In this document: piece after piece, positions 20,415-28,420 of the stretch
Layout: each line of letters starts with the position of its first letter
Numbering within the stretch: the stretch's first letter is position 1
NCBI GenBank assembly: GCA_036004405.1
Contig: DASYRM010000088.1
Span: 1 to 58,550 of the forward strand
Length of the DNA stretch: 58,550 nucleotides
Source: DASYRM01 sp036004405
GTDB lineage: Bacteria; Acidobacteriota; Vicinamibacteria; Vicinamibacterales; UBA2999
Reading direction: 5' to 3'
Position numbers and translations under genes: made by a program
Notes under the pieces: model-generated
What the model saw: the letters and a program-made list of their open reading frames with translations, nothing else
Told to the model about the DNA's origin: nothing
Database searches by the model: none

Positions 20415-22766
20415 ATGCACGACATTCGCCGCACGGCGACCACGGCTGGAGCGCTCGTTGCGCTCTGTCTGGCTCTCTCGACCTCCGTCCTGGCGCAGTC
20501 GACCGGGCAGGTGCGGGGACGGATCACCGACGAAACCGGCGGCGCCCTGCCCGGAGTGACCGTGGAGCTGCGGGGCCCATCCGCCGACCCAATGGTCACG
20601 GTGACCGACGGCTCCGGCGACTACGTCTTCGACGGGGTGACGCCAGGCACGTACCAGGTCGCCTACACCATGATCAATTTCGGCTCGATTACACATCGCG
20701 ACCTGGTGGTCAAAGCCGGGGCCACGGCCACCAACGACGAGGTGATGCACCTGTCGCTCAACGCCGAGGTCGTCGTGGTCGGCAAGCGGACGTTCGCCAA
20801 CCTCGCCGACGCGGAGAATCCTGCCGAGGATCTCGTGGGCATCGCGTCCTCGGCCAGCCAGGGCGCGATTACGGCCCGCCAGCTCGACGTGCGTCCGTTC
20901 ATGCGCCAGGGCGAGGTGCTCGAGACGGTGCCGGGCGTCATCATCACGCAGCACAGCGGCGAGGGCAAAGCCAACCAGTACTTCCTGCGCGGCTTCAACC
21001 TCGATCACGGCAGCGACTTCGCCATGACGGTGGCCGGCACGCCGGTCAACATGCCGACTCACGCGCACAGCCAGGGCTATTCGGACATCAACTTCCTCAT
21101 CCCGGAGCTGGTGGCGGGCGTGCAGTACTCGAAGGGGCCCTACTTCGCCGATCAGGGTGATTTCGCCACCGCCGGTGCCGGCAACATCAACTACGCCACC
21201 GGGCTCGACCGGCCCCTGCTCTCGCTGGAAACCGGCACCTACGACTTCGGGCGCGCGCTGTTCGCGGCCTCGCCCAAGGTCGGCAGGGGTCACCTGCTGA
21301 TGGCAGCCGAGACCTCCACAAATTCGGGCCCGTGGACGATCCCCGACTCCTATCGCAAATACAACGGCGTGCTGCGCTACAGCCAGGGCGACAACACCAA
21401 CGGCCTCTCGTTCACGGCCATGGGGTACCGCGGCAAATGGAACGCGACCGAGGCGTCGCCAGAGCGCGCCATCGACGAGGGCCTCATCGACCGCTTCGGC
21501 TCAATCGACCCGACCGACGGCGGCCAGACCTATCGCTACAGCGTGGGCGGTGAATGGCAGCACAGCAGCGGGAACGTGCTGAACAAGGTCCAGGCCTACG
21601 GCCTCGGGTACGGCCTCAACCTGGTCTCGAATTTCACCTTTTTCCTGGACGACCCCGTGCACGGCGATCAGGTGGAGCAGGTCGATCGACGGTTCGTGAC
21701 CGGCGCCCGCGCGTTCCAGAAGCGCCAGTCCCGCTGGGGCGGGCACTCCGTGCAGAACACCTTCGGCGTGCAGGTCAGGAACGACGACATCGGCCAGATC
21801 GCGCTGTATCACACCGAGGAGCGCGTGCGGCTCGAGGCGAAGAACGACGCCTCGGCCATCGTGACGAGCGTGGGCGGCTATGCGGAGAACGAGGTCGAGT
21901 GGGGACGGTGGCTGCGCACGACAGCCGGGCTCCGGGTGGACGGAGCGCGCTACAGCGTGGCGAACCACGTGGACGAGCGGAACAGCGGCGTCGCCAACAC
22001 GGCCATTGTCAGCCCCAAGGGAGGCGCCACCTTCGGCCCGTGGCACTCCACCGAGGTCTACGTCAATGCCGGCACCGGCTTCCACAGCAACAGCGCGCTC
22101 GGCACCACGATCAAGTACGACGGCAACGGCGAACCCGCCGACGCGGTGACGCCGCTGGTGAGAGCCAAGGGCGCGGAGGTGGGCGTGCGGACCGTCGCGG
22201 TGCCGCACCTCCAGAGCACGGTCTCATTGTGGGCGCTCCGGCTCGGCTCGGAACTGGTCTACAACGGCGACATCGGCGCCACCGAACCGGGACCGGCGAG
22301 CAAACGCTACGGCGTCGAGTTCGCCAACTACTACAGCCCCAGGCCATGGCTGATCTTCGACGGCGACCTGTCGCTGTCGAAGGCCCGCTTCGTAGACTTC
22401 GATCCTGCCGGGCAATTCGTCCCCGAAGCCGTGAACACGGTGGTATCGGGCGGCGCCAGCGTGGACAACTTCCACAAGATTTTCGGCAGCCTGCGCCTGC
22501 GCTACTTCGGGCCACGGGCGCTGGTGCAGGACGACTCGGTGCGATCGAAGGCGACGACGCTGCTGAACTTCGAAGGCGGCTATCAGTTCGTGAAGACGCT
22601 GCGCGCCAATCTGCAGGTCTATAACCTGCTCGATGCGAGAGTCAGCGACATCGACTACTACTTCGCCTCGCGCCTGCAGGGCGAGCCGATTGGCGGGGTG
22701 GACGACATCCACGTGCACCCGGCGGTGCCGCGAACGCTCCGGGTCAGCCTGATCGTGGGATTCTGA
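20415..22766 (+). CDS. TonB-dependent receptor with carboxypeptidase-regulatory N-terminus
   Basis: 783 residues: signal peptide (ALCLALSTSVLAQ), carboxypeptidase regulatory-like domain (GQVRGRITDETGGALPGVTVELRG), plug domain (VLETVPGVIITQHSGEGKANQYFLRGFNLDHGSDFAMTVAGTPVNMPTHAHSQGYSDINFLIPE) and a long barrel ending in Phe (LRVSLIVGF). The plug has a His-rich loop (PTHAHSQG). Outer-membrane active uptake powered by TonB is expected; the substrate is unknown, though the divergent metal operon suggests a metal complex. The start ATG has only a weak ribosome-binding site. Confidence 0.9.
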   Translation: MHDIRRTATTAGALVALCLALSTSVLAQSTGQVRGRITDETGGALPGVTVELRGPSADPMVTVTDGSGDYVFDGVTPGTYQVAYTMINFGSITHRDLVVKAGATATNDEVMHLSLNAEVVVVGKRTFANLADAENPAEDLVGIASSASQGAITARQLDVRPFMRQGEVLETVPGVIITQHSGEGKANQYFLRGFNLDHGSDFAMTVAGTPVNMPTHAHSQGYSDINFLIPELVAGVQYSKGPYFADQGDFATAGAGNINYATGLDRPLLSLETGTYDFGRALFAASPKVGRGHLLMAAETSTNSGPWTIPDSYRKYNGVLRYSQGDNTNGLSFTAMGYRGKWNATEASPERAIDEGLIDRFGSIDPTDGGQTYRYSVGGEWQHSSGNVLNKVQAYGLGYGLNLVSNFTFFLDDPVHGDQVEQVDRRFVTGARAFQKRQSRWGGHSVQNTFGVQVRNDDIGQIALYHTEERVRLEAKNDASAIVTSVGGYAENEVEWGRWLRTTAGLRVDGARYSVANHVDERNSGVANTAIVSPKGGATFGPWHSTEVYVNAGTGFHSNSALGTTIKYDGNGEPADAVTPLVRAKGAEVGVRTVAVPHLQSTVSLWALRLGSELVYNGDIGATEPGPASKRYGVEFANYYSPRPWLIFDGDLSLSKARFVDFDPAGQFVPEAVNTVVSGGASVDNFHKIFGSLRLRYFGPRALVQDDSVRSKATTLLNFEGGYQFVKTLRANLQVYNLLDARVSDIDYYFASRLQGEPIGGVDDIHVHPAVPRTLRVSLIVGF

Positions 22767-22786
22767 GCGGCCAGAGGTGGCTGGCG

Positions 22787-24034
22787 TTAGAGCAGGCGCC
22801 ACACCAGGGTTGCGGAGAGCGTCACGAGCATCAGCGCGAGCGCGCCGCCCGCGATCACCCGGAACCCGGAGGTGCCAAAGATCAGCGCAAGCCCGAGCTT
22901 CATCGCCGTGTTGCTCAGGACGCCGATCGCAATCCCCGCCGCCGCCACCTCCGCCGACGCTGCGCGCGCGACTTCGCGTGACATCGATGCCGTGAGTGCG
23001 TCGACGTCGCTCAAGCCCAGCACCGCCGCGGACGTCAGCACCCCGGACGTACCGCCATAAGTGCGCGCGGCATGAACCGCCATCTGGACGGCCTGAAACA
23101 GCAGGGCCATCTGCAACGCTCCCGTAAGCTGCAACGGATTGCGCGGAGCGTTGTCGGGGCGGGCCTCAGGCTTGGACGCGCGGATACCCAGTGCCGCGAC
23201 GATGGCGGCCGCTGCGGCGGGAGGGGCGAGATAGAACACGAGCGGTCCGGACACGGCACGATTCAGGACCAGCGTGGCCACGAGCACGCGGGGATACAAC
23301 ATGACGTTGGCGGCCACGGTGCCGAACGCCAACGCGCGATCCGCCTTGGGATGGCGCCGGCTGGCGCGCGCGAAGGTGAAGGTGGCGTTGGTCGAGGAGA
23401 CCAAGCCGCCAAGGAGCCCGGTAATCAGATATCCGCGGCCCGCGCCCACCAGACGGATGGCGACGTAGCCGGCGAAGCTGAGCCCGGAAAAGAACAGAAC
23501 CAGCGTCCAGAGCTCACGCGGCCGAACGCCGCCGAACGGGCCGTAGGGTCCTTCCGGCAGCAGCGGCAGGATCACGAGCGCCATCGCCGCGAATCGCACG
23601 CCCGAGCGGAGGCCTACGTCGTCGATGTGCGCCGCGAGCGAGTGCAGCCTGGATTTCTCGACGAGGATGAGCGCCGTGATCGCGATGATTCCGCTGGCCA
23701 GGCTGATCGAACCCACGCCCGCGAGGACGCCCGCCGCGAGGACCACCAGCGCCGCGACTTCGGTGGTGCCATCGATGTCGTGACGGCTTGCGGCTGCGTA
23801 GGCCACCGCAATGATGGCAACCGCACCGGCGAGCAGGATGCCAGCCGCCACGCCGAGGCCGGCCATGAACAGCTCGCCGCTGAGGCCGCCAACGATCCCC
23901 AGCATGGTAAAGGTTCGGATGCCGGCAAACCGCGCGCGCGGACCCTCGGCATGGCCCGACCACTGACGCTCGAGGCCAACGGCGGCGCCACCCAGGGCCG
24001 CGATCAGCAGCCCAACGATATCGGCTGTGTCCAT
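22787..24034 (-). CDS. MgtC/SapB plus DUF4010 integral membrane protein
   Basis: 415 residues with about a dozen hydrophobic helices. The N-terminus matches MgtC/SapB (LLIAALGGAAVGLERQWSGHAEGPRARFAGIRTFTMLGIVGGLSG), and the C-terminal half matches DUF4010 (SGLSFAGYVAIRLVGAGRGYLITGLLGGLVSSTNATFTFARASR). Proteins of this two-domain kind are inner-membrane and linked loosely to divalent cation or envelope stress; no transport activity is established. It stands between the TonB receptor (convergent, 20 bp) and the arsenic genes. Confidence 0.88.
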   Translation of the reverse strand: MDTADIVGLLIAALGGAAVGLERQWSGHAEGPRARFAGIRTFTMLGIVGGLSGELFMAGLGVAAGILLAGAVAIIAVAYAAASRHDIDGTTEVAALVVLAAGVLAGVGSISLASGIIAITALILVEKSRLHSLAAHIDDVGLRSGVRFAAMALVILPLLPEGPYGPFGGVRPRELWTLVLFFSGLSFAGYVAIRLVGAGRGYLITGLLGGLVSSTNATFTFARASRRHPKADRALAFGTVAANVMLYPRVLVATLVLNRAVSGPLVFYLAPPAAAAAIVAALGIRASKPEARPDNAPRNPLQLTGALQMALLFQAVQMAVHAARTYGGTSGVLTSAAVLGLSDVDALTASMSREVARAASAEVAAAGIAIGVLSNTAMKLGLALIFGTSGFRVIAGGALALMLVTLSATLVWRLL

Positions 24035-24067
24035 GGGGCGCGAATCATGTCGCGCTCACAGTATTCG

Positions 24068-24538
24068 TCAGGAGTTCGTCGGACGAGAAGCCGACAGACG
24101 CTTGCGCATGACAATCGCGCTCGCCGGGCAGGCTTCGCGGAACTCGATCGACGCCTGCACCGATGCCGGCACTTCGTCGCGCCTGATGCACTCGAAGCCG
24201 AAGCGCGGAAAGAAGTGCTCGGCGGTGGTGGTGAGGAGATAGAGCGCGGGCAACGCGCGCCGGCGAGCGTCCTCGATCGCAGCCTCGGTGAGGCGCACCC
24301 CGAGCCCGGTACCGCGGCTGCCGGCATCCACCGCGACCGACCGCAGCAGCCCGCCGTCCGCGTAGATCTCGATCGCCGCCGAGCCGACCACGCGGCCGCC
24401 GTCGCGCGCGACGATGGCGTCGTCGAGATGCGAGACGAGACCGTCGATCGGCAGATGGGCGCGCGTCATCAGCGCCAGGAGGGCCTCGGCATCGTCGCGA
24501 GTGGCGCGGTCGATGCGGATTGCAGCGTCACCGGTCAC
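24068..24538 (-). CDS. arsN2: ArsN2-type GNAT acetyltransferase
   Basis: 156 residues from the GTG at 24538, which overlaps the arsR stop (GTGA). The GNAT fold shows motif A GLLRSVAVDAGSRGTGLGVRLTEAAIEDARRRALPALYLLTTTAEHFFPRFGFECI. The TTAEHFFPRFGF ending is characteristic of ArsN2 proteins in arsenic operons, thought to acetylate an organoarsenical or related compound by analogy with ArsN1. Cytosolic. The longer open frame upstream is antisense and excluded. Confidence 0.85.
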   Translation of the reverse strand: MTGDAAIRIDRATRDDAEALLALMTRAHLPIDGLVSHLDDAIVARDGGRVVGSAAIEIYADGGLLRSVAVDAGSRGTGLGVRLTEAAIEDARRRALPALYLLTTTAEHFFPRFGFECIRRDEVPASVQASIEFREACPASAIVMRKRLSASRPTNS

Positions 24539-24939
24539 GCTCGCGCCTCCTTGGTTCCGCCGCAGCACGCATAGGCGGTGGCGCCGGCGGCCACCGGCAG
24601 GCAGCACCCGTTCTTCTTCTGCAGGCGCTGCGCGTCACGCTGCACGCCGGGCAGGTGGCCGAGCGCATGCGTCACGGCCTGCTTCACCGCCGCCACCACC
24701 GGGTCGCTGGCGTCGGCGAGGCGGTAATAGACCCAGAGCCCTTCCTTGCGCGCATCCACCAGCCCCGCGCGACGCAGGTAGGCCAGGTGCCGCGACGCCT
24801 TGGGCTGCGACACCTTCAGGCTCTCGTGGATGTGGCACACGCATACCTCGCCCGTGAGCAGCAGGCCGAGAATCCGCAACCGGGTCGCGTCGCCGAGCGC
24901 CTGGAACAGGCGCTCCATGGTTTCAAGCCGGGCGTCCAT
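24535..24939 (-). CDS. arsR: ArsR-family As(III)-responsive repressor
   Basis: 134 residues from the ATG at 24939. Winged helix with MERLFQALGDATRLRILGLLLTGEVCVCHIHESLKVSQPKASRHLAYLRRAGLVDARKEGLWVYYRL. The metal site CVC (Cys33, Cys35) matches the first two cysteines of the E. coli ArsR-type site, but the third position is His38. The C-terminal tail adds two CC pairs (NGCC, YACC) that could complete the site. It should repress both itself with arsN2 and the divergent arsM operon. Confidence 0.9.
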   Translation of the reverse strand: MDARLETMERLFQALGDATRLRILGLLLTGEVCVCHIHESLKVSQPKASRHLAYLRRAGLVDARKEGLWVYYRLADASDPVVAAVKQAVTHALGHLPGVQRDAQRLQKKNGCCLPVAAGATAYACCGGTKEARA

Positions 24940-25013
24940 ATATCTGCCTTGACGAATATAGCACAGCCGTCGTAATCTGTATACGCTTACGCGCATATAA
25001 GGATTCAGCTGAA
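24940..25013. promoter_or_regulatory. Divergent arsR/arsM control region
   Basis: AT-rich relative to its surroundings. Imperfect symmetry is visible in ATATCTGCCTTGACGAATAT (24940-24960 area) close to the arsR start, and TATACG...GCATATA near 24980-25000. Either could hold the ArsR operator and promoters in both directions. No single element is convincing by eye. Confidence 0.4.
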
Positions 25014-25040
25014 CGTAGAGGCGGACCTTCAGGTCCGCCT
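25014..25040. repeat. Short palindromic element against the arsM ribosome-binding site
   Basis: CGTAG flank followed by the stem AGGCGGACCT/AGGTCCGCCT (25019-25040, loop TC). The GGAGAGG ribosome-binding site of arsM begins at the next base (25041), so the hairpin would form in the leader immediately before it. Confidence 0.85.
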
Positions 25041-25052
25041 GGAGAGGACACC

Positions 25053-25895
25053 ATGAGCGAGCGGCAGCAGATTCAGGACGCGGTGCAGGAGAAGTACGGG
25101 GCGATTGCCAAGGCGCGCGGCGCGGTAGGGTGTTGCGGGCCGGCGCCCTGCGGGTGCGGCGACCCCATCACCACGAACCTCTACTCGGACGAGGAAACCG
25201 GTGCGGTCCCCGAGACGGCGGCGGCGGTGTCGCTCGGCTGCGGCAATCCCACCGCGCTCGCGGCGCTCGAGCCGGGGCAGACCGTACTCGACCTCGGGTC
25301 GGGCGGCGGCATCGACGTGCTGCTCTCGGCCCGGCGGGTGGGGCCCACCGGCAAGGTCTATGGCCTGGACCTGACCGACGAGATGCTGGCGCTGGCGCGA
25401 GAGAACCAGCAGAAGGCCGGCGCCACCAACGTCGAGTTCCTCAAGGGGTCGATCGAAGCCATTCCGCTCCCGGACAATTCCGTGGACGTGATCATCTCCA
25501 ACTGCGTGATCAACCTGGCCGCCGACAAGGACGCCGCGCTTCGTGAGGCGTTCCGGGTGCTGAAGCCGGGCGGACGGTTCGCGGTGTCGGACGTCGTCGT
25601 CCACGGCGAAGTGCCCACCGAAGTGCGGCGAAGCATGGAGCTGTGGGTCGGCTGTGTGGCGGGCGCGCTCGGCGACACCGAGTACCGGGACAAGCTGACG
25701 GCCGCCGGATTCGGCGACGTGTCGGTGGAGCCGTGGCGGGAATACAGCATCGACGACGCCAGGACGTTCCTGGCGGCGGGCGGCCTCGACGTGGATGCGC
25801 TGTCGTCGCGAGTCGAGGGCAGGATCGCGAGCGCCTTCATCCGCGCGCAGAAGCCGGCACCCGCTTCCTGCTGCGGCCCGGGGTGCTGCGCATGA
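25053..25895 (+). CDS. arsM: Arsenite S-adenosylmethionine methyltransferase
   Basis: 280 residues. SAM-binding motif I is VLDLGSGGGIDVLLSA, followed by GLDLTDEML and the post-I region. The three conserved As(III)-binding cysteines are visible: Cys63 (LGCGNPT), Cys151 (ISNCVINL) and Cys201 (WVGCVAGAL). The N-terminus has extra cysteines (GCCGPAPCGCG), and the protein ends in CCGPGCCA, suggesting further thiol sites. It methylates As(III), producing methylated and volatile arsenicals. Clear ribosome-binding site GGAGAGG. First gene of an operon overlapping the aquaporin gene. Confidence 0.96.
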   Translation: MSERQQIQDAVQEKYGAIAKARGAVGCCGPAPCGCGDPITTNLYSDEETGAVPETAAAVSLGCGNPTALAALEPGQTVLDLGSGGGIDVLLSARRVGPTGKVYGLDLTDEMLALARENQQKAGATNVEFLKGSIEAIPLPDNSVDVIISNCVINLAADKDAALREAFRVLKPGGRFAVSDVVVHGEVPTEVRRSMELWVGCVAGALGDTEYRDKLTAAGFGDVSVEPWREYSIDDARTFLAAGGLDVDALSSRVEGRIASAFIRAQKPAPASCCGPGCCA

Positions 25896-26581
25896 GCGAC
25901 GCGGGCGATCACGCTCGGGGCGTAGTGGCCGAGTTCATCGGCACGGCCTTTCTGCTGGCCGCGGTCGTGGGGTCGGGGATCATGGGCGAGCGGCTCGCCG
26001 GCGGCAACGTGGCGATTGCCCTCCTCGCCAACGCCGTCGCGACCGGTGCGGCCCTCGTGGCCCTCATCGTCACATTCGGTCCAGTGTCGGGCGCCCACTT
26101 CAACCCGCTGGTCACCGCGATCGTCGTCCGCCGCCCTCGCGCGGCGGCGACGATCGCGGCGTACGCCGCGGCACAGGTCGCCGGGGCCGTCTGCGGCGTG
26201 CTGCTGGCCCACGTGATGTTCGGCCTGCCGCTGGTGGCCTGGTCCGCGCACGCCCGCAGCGGGCTGCCGCAGGCCATCAGCGAAGCGGTCGCCACCTTCG
26301 GCCTGGTCGGCGTGATCGTGTCGGCGTCAAGGCGCACGCCGGCGGCGGTGCCGTCTGCCGTTGCGGCCTACATCGTTGCCGCCTACTGGTTCACCGCGTC
26401 GACGTCGTTTGCGAACCCGGCGGTGACGCTGGCGCGCGCTTTGACGGACACCTTCGCCGGCATCCGCCCCGCGGACGTACCCTGGTTTCTCGTGGCCCAG
26501 GCGCTCGGTGCGGGCACATCCGCCGCGGTGTTCAGCTGGCTGGTGCCCGAGAGGGCCGCGCCAGGTGCAAGGATCGGGTGA
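25892..26581 (+). CDS. Aquaporin/MIP channel of the arsenic operon (AqpS-like role)
   Basis: 229 residues, six hydrophobic helices. The first half-helix motif is FNPLV (NPL instead of NPA) and the second is ANPAV. The start ATG overlaps the arsM stop (ATGA), and its own stop overlaps the arsC start by one base. In Sinorhizobium, AqpS in the ars operon lets As(III) made by ArsC leave the cell; the same arsenite-exit role fits here because no ArsB or Acr3 pump is present in the window. Function is from context and family. Confidence 0.88.
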   Translation: MSDAGDHARGVVAEFIGTAFLLAAVVGSGIMGERLAGGNVAIALLANAVATGAALVALIVTFGPVSGAHFNPLVTAIVVRRPRAAATIAAYAAAQVAGAVCGVLLAHVMFGLPLVAWSAHARSGLPQAISEAVATFGLVGVIVSASRRTPAAVPSAVAAYIVAAYWFTASTSFANPAVTLARALTDTFAGIRPADVPWFLVAQALGAGTSAAVFSWLVPERAAPGARIG

Positions 26582-26985
26582 TGGACAAAGTCATCTTTGC
26601 CTGCGTGCACAACGCCGGGCGGTCGCAGATGGCGGCTGCGTGGTTCAACGCGCTTGCCGACCCGGCCAAGGCGCACGCAACGTCGGCCGGCACGCAGCCG
26701 GGCGACCGAGTGCACCCGGTGGTCGTGGACGTCATGCGTGAGGCCAATATCGACGTGGCGGCGAACCGACCGCAACAGCTCACCGCCGATCTCGCGCAGG
26801 ACGCGACGCTGCTCGTGACGATGGGGTGCGGCGACGAGTGCCCGTTCGTGCCGGGGCTGGCCACCGACGACTGGCCGCTGCCCGATCCGAAGGGCCGGCC
26901 CCTTGACGAGGTGCGGGGGATCCGGGACGACATCCGCCGCCGCGTAGTCGAGCTGCTGAGCGCGCGCGGGTGGGCCCTCCCCTAG
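26581..26985 (+). CDS. arsC: Arsenate reductase, low-molecular-weight phosphatase fold
   Basis: 134 residues. The catalytic P-loop is CVHNAGRSQ (Cys8, Arg14), with two more cysteines in MGCGDECPF (Cys83, Cys87) and the catalytic Asp in LPDPKGRPLDEVR. This is the Cys-triad, LMW-PTP-related ArsC type that reduces As(V) to As(III). The start overlaps the previous stop (TGATG). With arsM and the channel it gives a reduction, methylation and efflux set. Confidence 0.93.
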   Translation: MDKVIFACVHNAGRSQMAAAWFNALADPAKAHATSAGTQPGDRVHPVVVDVMREANIDVAANRPQQLTADLAQDATLLVTMGCGDECPFVPGLATDDWPLPDPKGRPLDEVRGIRDDIRRRVVELLSARGWALP

Positions 26986-27057
26986 CGCTCGCCCTACCGT
27001 TCGGCACTAGCCCATTCGGGTCAGTCTGGGCCTATTTGAGAAGAGACTGAACAAGAG

Positions 27058-27074
27058 TTAACGAATTCTTAAGG
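27058..27074. promoter_or_regulatory. Candidate direct-repeat box upstream of the DksA-like gene
   Basis: GTTAAC and CTTAAG are spaced by an 11-bp period within an AT-rich patch (27032-27080), resembling PmrA/QseB-type boxes. The patch contrasts with the GC-rich surroundings and probably holds the promoter for 27135. Confidence 0.35.
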
Positions 27075-27134
27075 TTTTTCGCGGCCGACTGCCGTTACAC
27101 TCCCACTCGCCACCCACCAGAGGACCACGACGCG

Positions 27135-27551
27135 ATGGCGAGATCACGACGCGCGCAGAACATCAAGCGGCTGCTCGAGCAGCGCAAACGGCAGCTCACC
27201 GCCGAAATGCAGGGCATGATGCGAACGGTGCGCCACGAAAGCCGCAGCGAGCGAACCGCCGACGAGCAGGATGTCGCGGAGTCCGACACCCGGAGCGACA
27301 TCGACCTGGCGGTGATTCAAATGAAGGCCGAGACGGTGGCCCGCATCGACGCCGCGCTGCGGCGCCTCGATCAGGGCGGCCACGGCGACTGCGTGGAGTG
27401 CGGCGAGAAGATTTCGATCGAGCGCCTCACCGCCCTGCCCTTCGCGCTGCGCTGCCGCGACTGCGAAGAGTCGCGCGAGAAGGCGATGAACGGCGGCCGC
27501 GTGCGATCCAGCACGTCGTGGCGCGATTCGATGGCCGGCTCGCTCGACTAG
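27135..27551 (+). CDS. TraR/DksA-type C4 zinc-finger protein
   Basis: 138 residues. An N-terminal basic coiled coil (MARSRRAQNIKRLLEQRKRQLTAEMQGMM) continues to acidic helices (EQDVAESDTRSDIDLAV), then the C4 finger CVECGEKISIERLTALPFALRCRDCEESRE. This is the DksA/TraR fold that enters the RNA polymerase secondary channel; the acidic coiled-coil tip is present, though whether it works with ppGpp is unknown. Its stop overlaps the convergent methyltransferase by 4 bp. Confidence 0.9.
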   Translation: MARSRRAQNIKRLLEQRKRQLTAEMQGMMRTVRHESRSERTADEQDVAESDTRSDIDLAVIQMKAETVARIDAALRRLDQGGHGDCVECGEKISIERLTALPFALRCRDCEESREKAMNGGRVRSSTSWRDSMAGSLD

Positions 27552-28333
27552 CGCGCCGCCGCCAGCGCCCGCTTCTTCGCCAGCACGTACATCTCGGCCG
27601 GGCGGGCGCCCACCTCCACGATGTCGAATCCCGCGTTCGTCATCCGCTCGCGCCACAACCCCTCGTTCCCTTTCCAGCTCCAGTACCCGTGGCCGTGCAC
27701 GGCCACTATGGGAAACGCCAGCTTTACCCACAGGTCGGAGTTGATGGTCACGAACAGGAACTCGCCGCCGGGCTTGAGCACGCGCGCCGTTTCCGCCAGC
27801 GCGGCCGGAATGTCGGCGCTGCGCAGGTGATCCATCGCGGCGACGCTGAGCGCGCCGTCGAACTCGCCATCCTTGAACGGCAGCTCGCGCATGTCGCCCA
27901 CCTGCACGCGCAGGCGATCGGCCACGCCGGCGATACGGGCATTGGCACGCAGGCGGTCGGGTGAGTTGTCGTCGATGCCGTAGTAGCCGGTGTAACGATC
28001 AAGACCGGTCACGGTGGTCCGGGGGCGCGACAGCAGCACCCCTACCGTGGCCCGTCCCGAACCGGCCCCCAGATCCACGACGTTGCCGCCGCCCGAGGCG
28101 AGGAAGTGCTCGGTAGGCATGGCAATCGGCTGATTGATCTGCACGGCGTAGTGCATGGTCAGCGCGCCCGCCAGGCCCCACACGCCCAGGAGGGAGGACA
28201 GGCCCGCCACCCAGCGCGGCCAGCCGCGCCACACCGAGACGGCGGCCACCGCCCCGAACAGCAGGAACACCAGGAAATGGCCGCGCGTGAGCGGCCAGGA
28301 GTATCCGAAGTCGTAGGTCCAGAAAGTCAGCAT
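27548..28333 (-). CDS. Membrane-anchored class I methyltransferase
   Basis: 261 residues. Two or three N-terminal transmembrane helices (FLVFLLFGAVAAVSVW, WVAGLSSLLGVWGLAGAL) precede a Rossmann methyltransferase domain with motif I VVDLGAGSGRATVGVLL, GLDRYTGYY, and motif IV-like DGALSVAAMDHL. It should methylate a substrate at the inner-membrane surface; the substrate is unknown. It converges on the DksA-like gene and diverges from the two-component genes. Confidence 0.82.
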   Translation of the reverse strand: MLTFWTYDFGYSWPLTRGHFLVFLLFGAVAAVSVWRGWPRWVAGLSSLLGVWGLAGALTMHYAVQINQPIAMPTEHFLASGGGNVVDLGAGSGRATVGVLLSRPRTTVTGLDRYTGYYGIDDNSPDRLRANARIAGVADRLRVQVGDMRELPFKDGEFDGALSVAAMDHLRSADIPAALAETARVLKPGGEFLFVTINSDLWVKLAFPIVAVHGHGYWSWKGNEGLWRERMTNAGFDIVEVGARPAEMYVLAKKRALAAAR

Positions 28334-28379
28334 GCGCGGAGTGTGGCGCCGACTCCCTGAACGGGAGATGAATCCGGGC

Positions 28380-28420
28380 GTTCAGCTGCCGTTCAGCCGT
28401 GGACAGGCTATAAGGATCGA
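28380..28420 (+). promoter_or_regulatory. Likely autoregulated promoter of the two-component operon
   Basis: Direct repeats GTTCAGC at 28380-28386 and 28391-28397 (11-bp period), with a TATAAG -10 hexamer at 28409-28414. The repeats would cover the -35 position, the usual class II layout for OmpR/PhoP regulators. Only 6 bases separate the hexamer from the GTG start, so the transcript may be leaderless. An inverted CTGAAC copy lies at 28357-28362. Confidence 0.5.

Noticed and set aside
23072..24574. 500-residue plus-strand open frame
   Set aside because: Antisense to the MgtC/DUF4010 and arsN2 genes.
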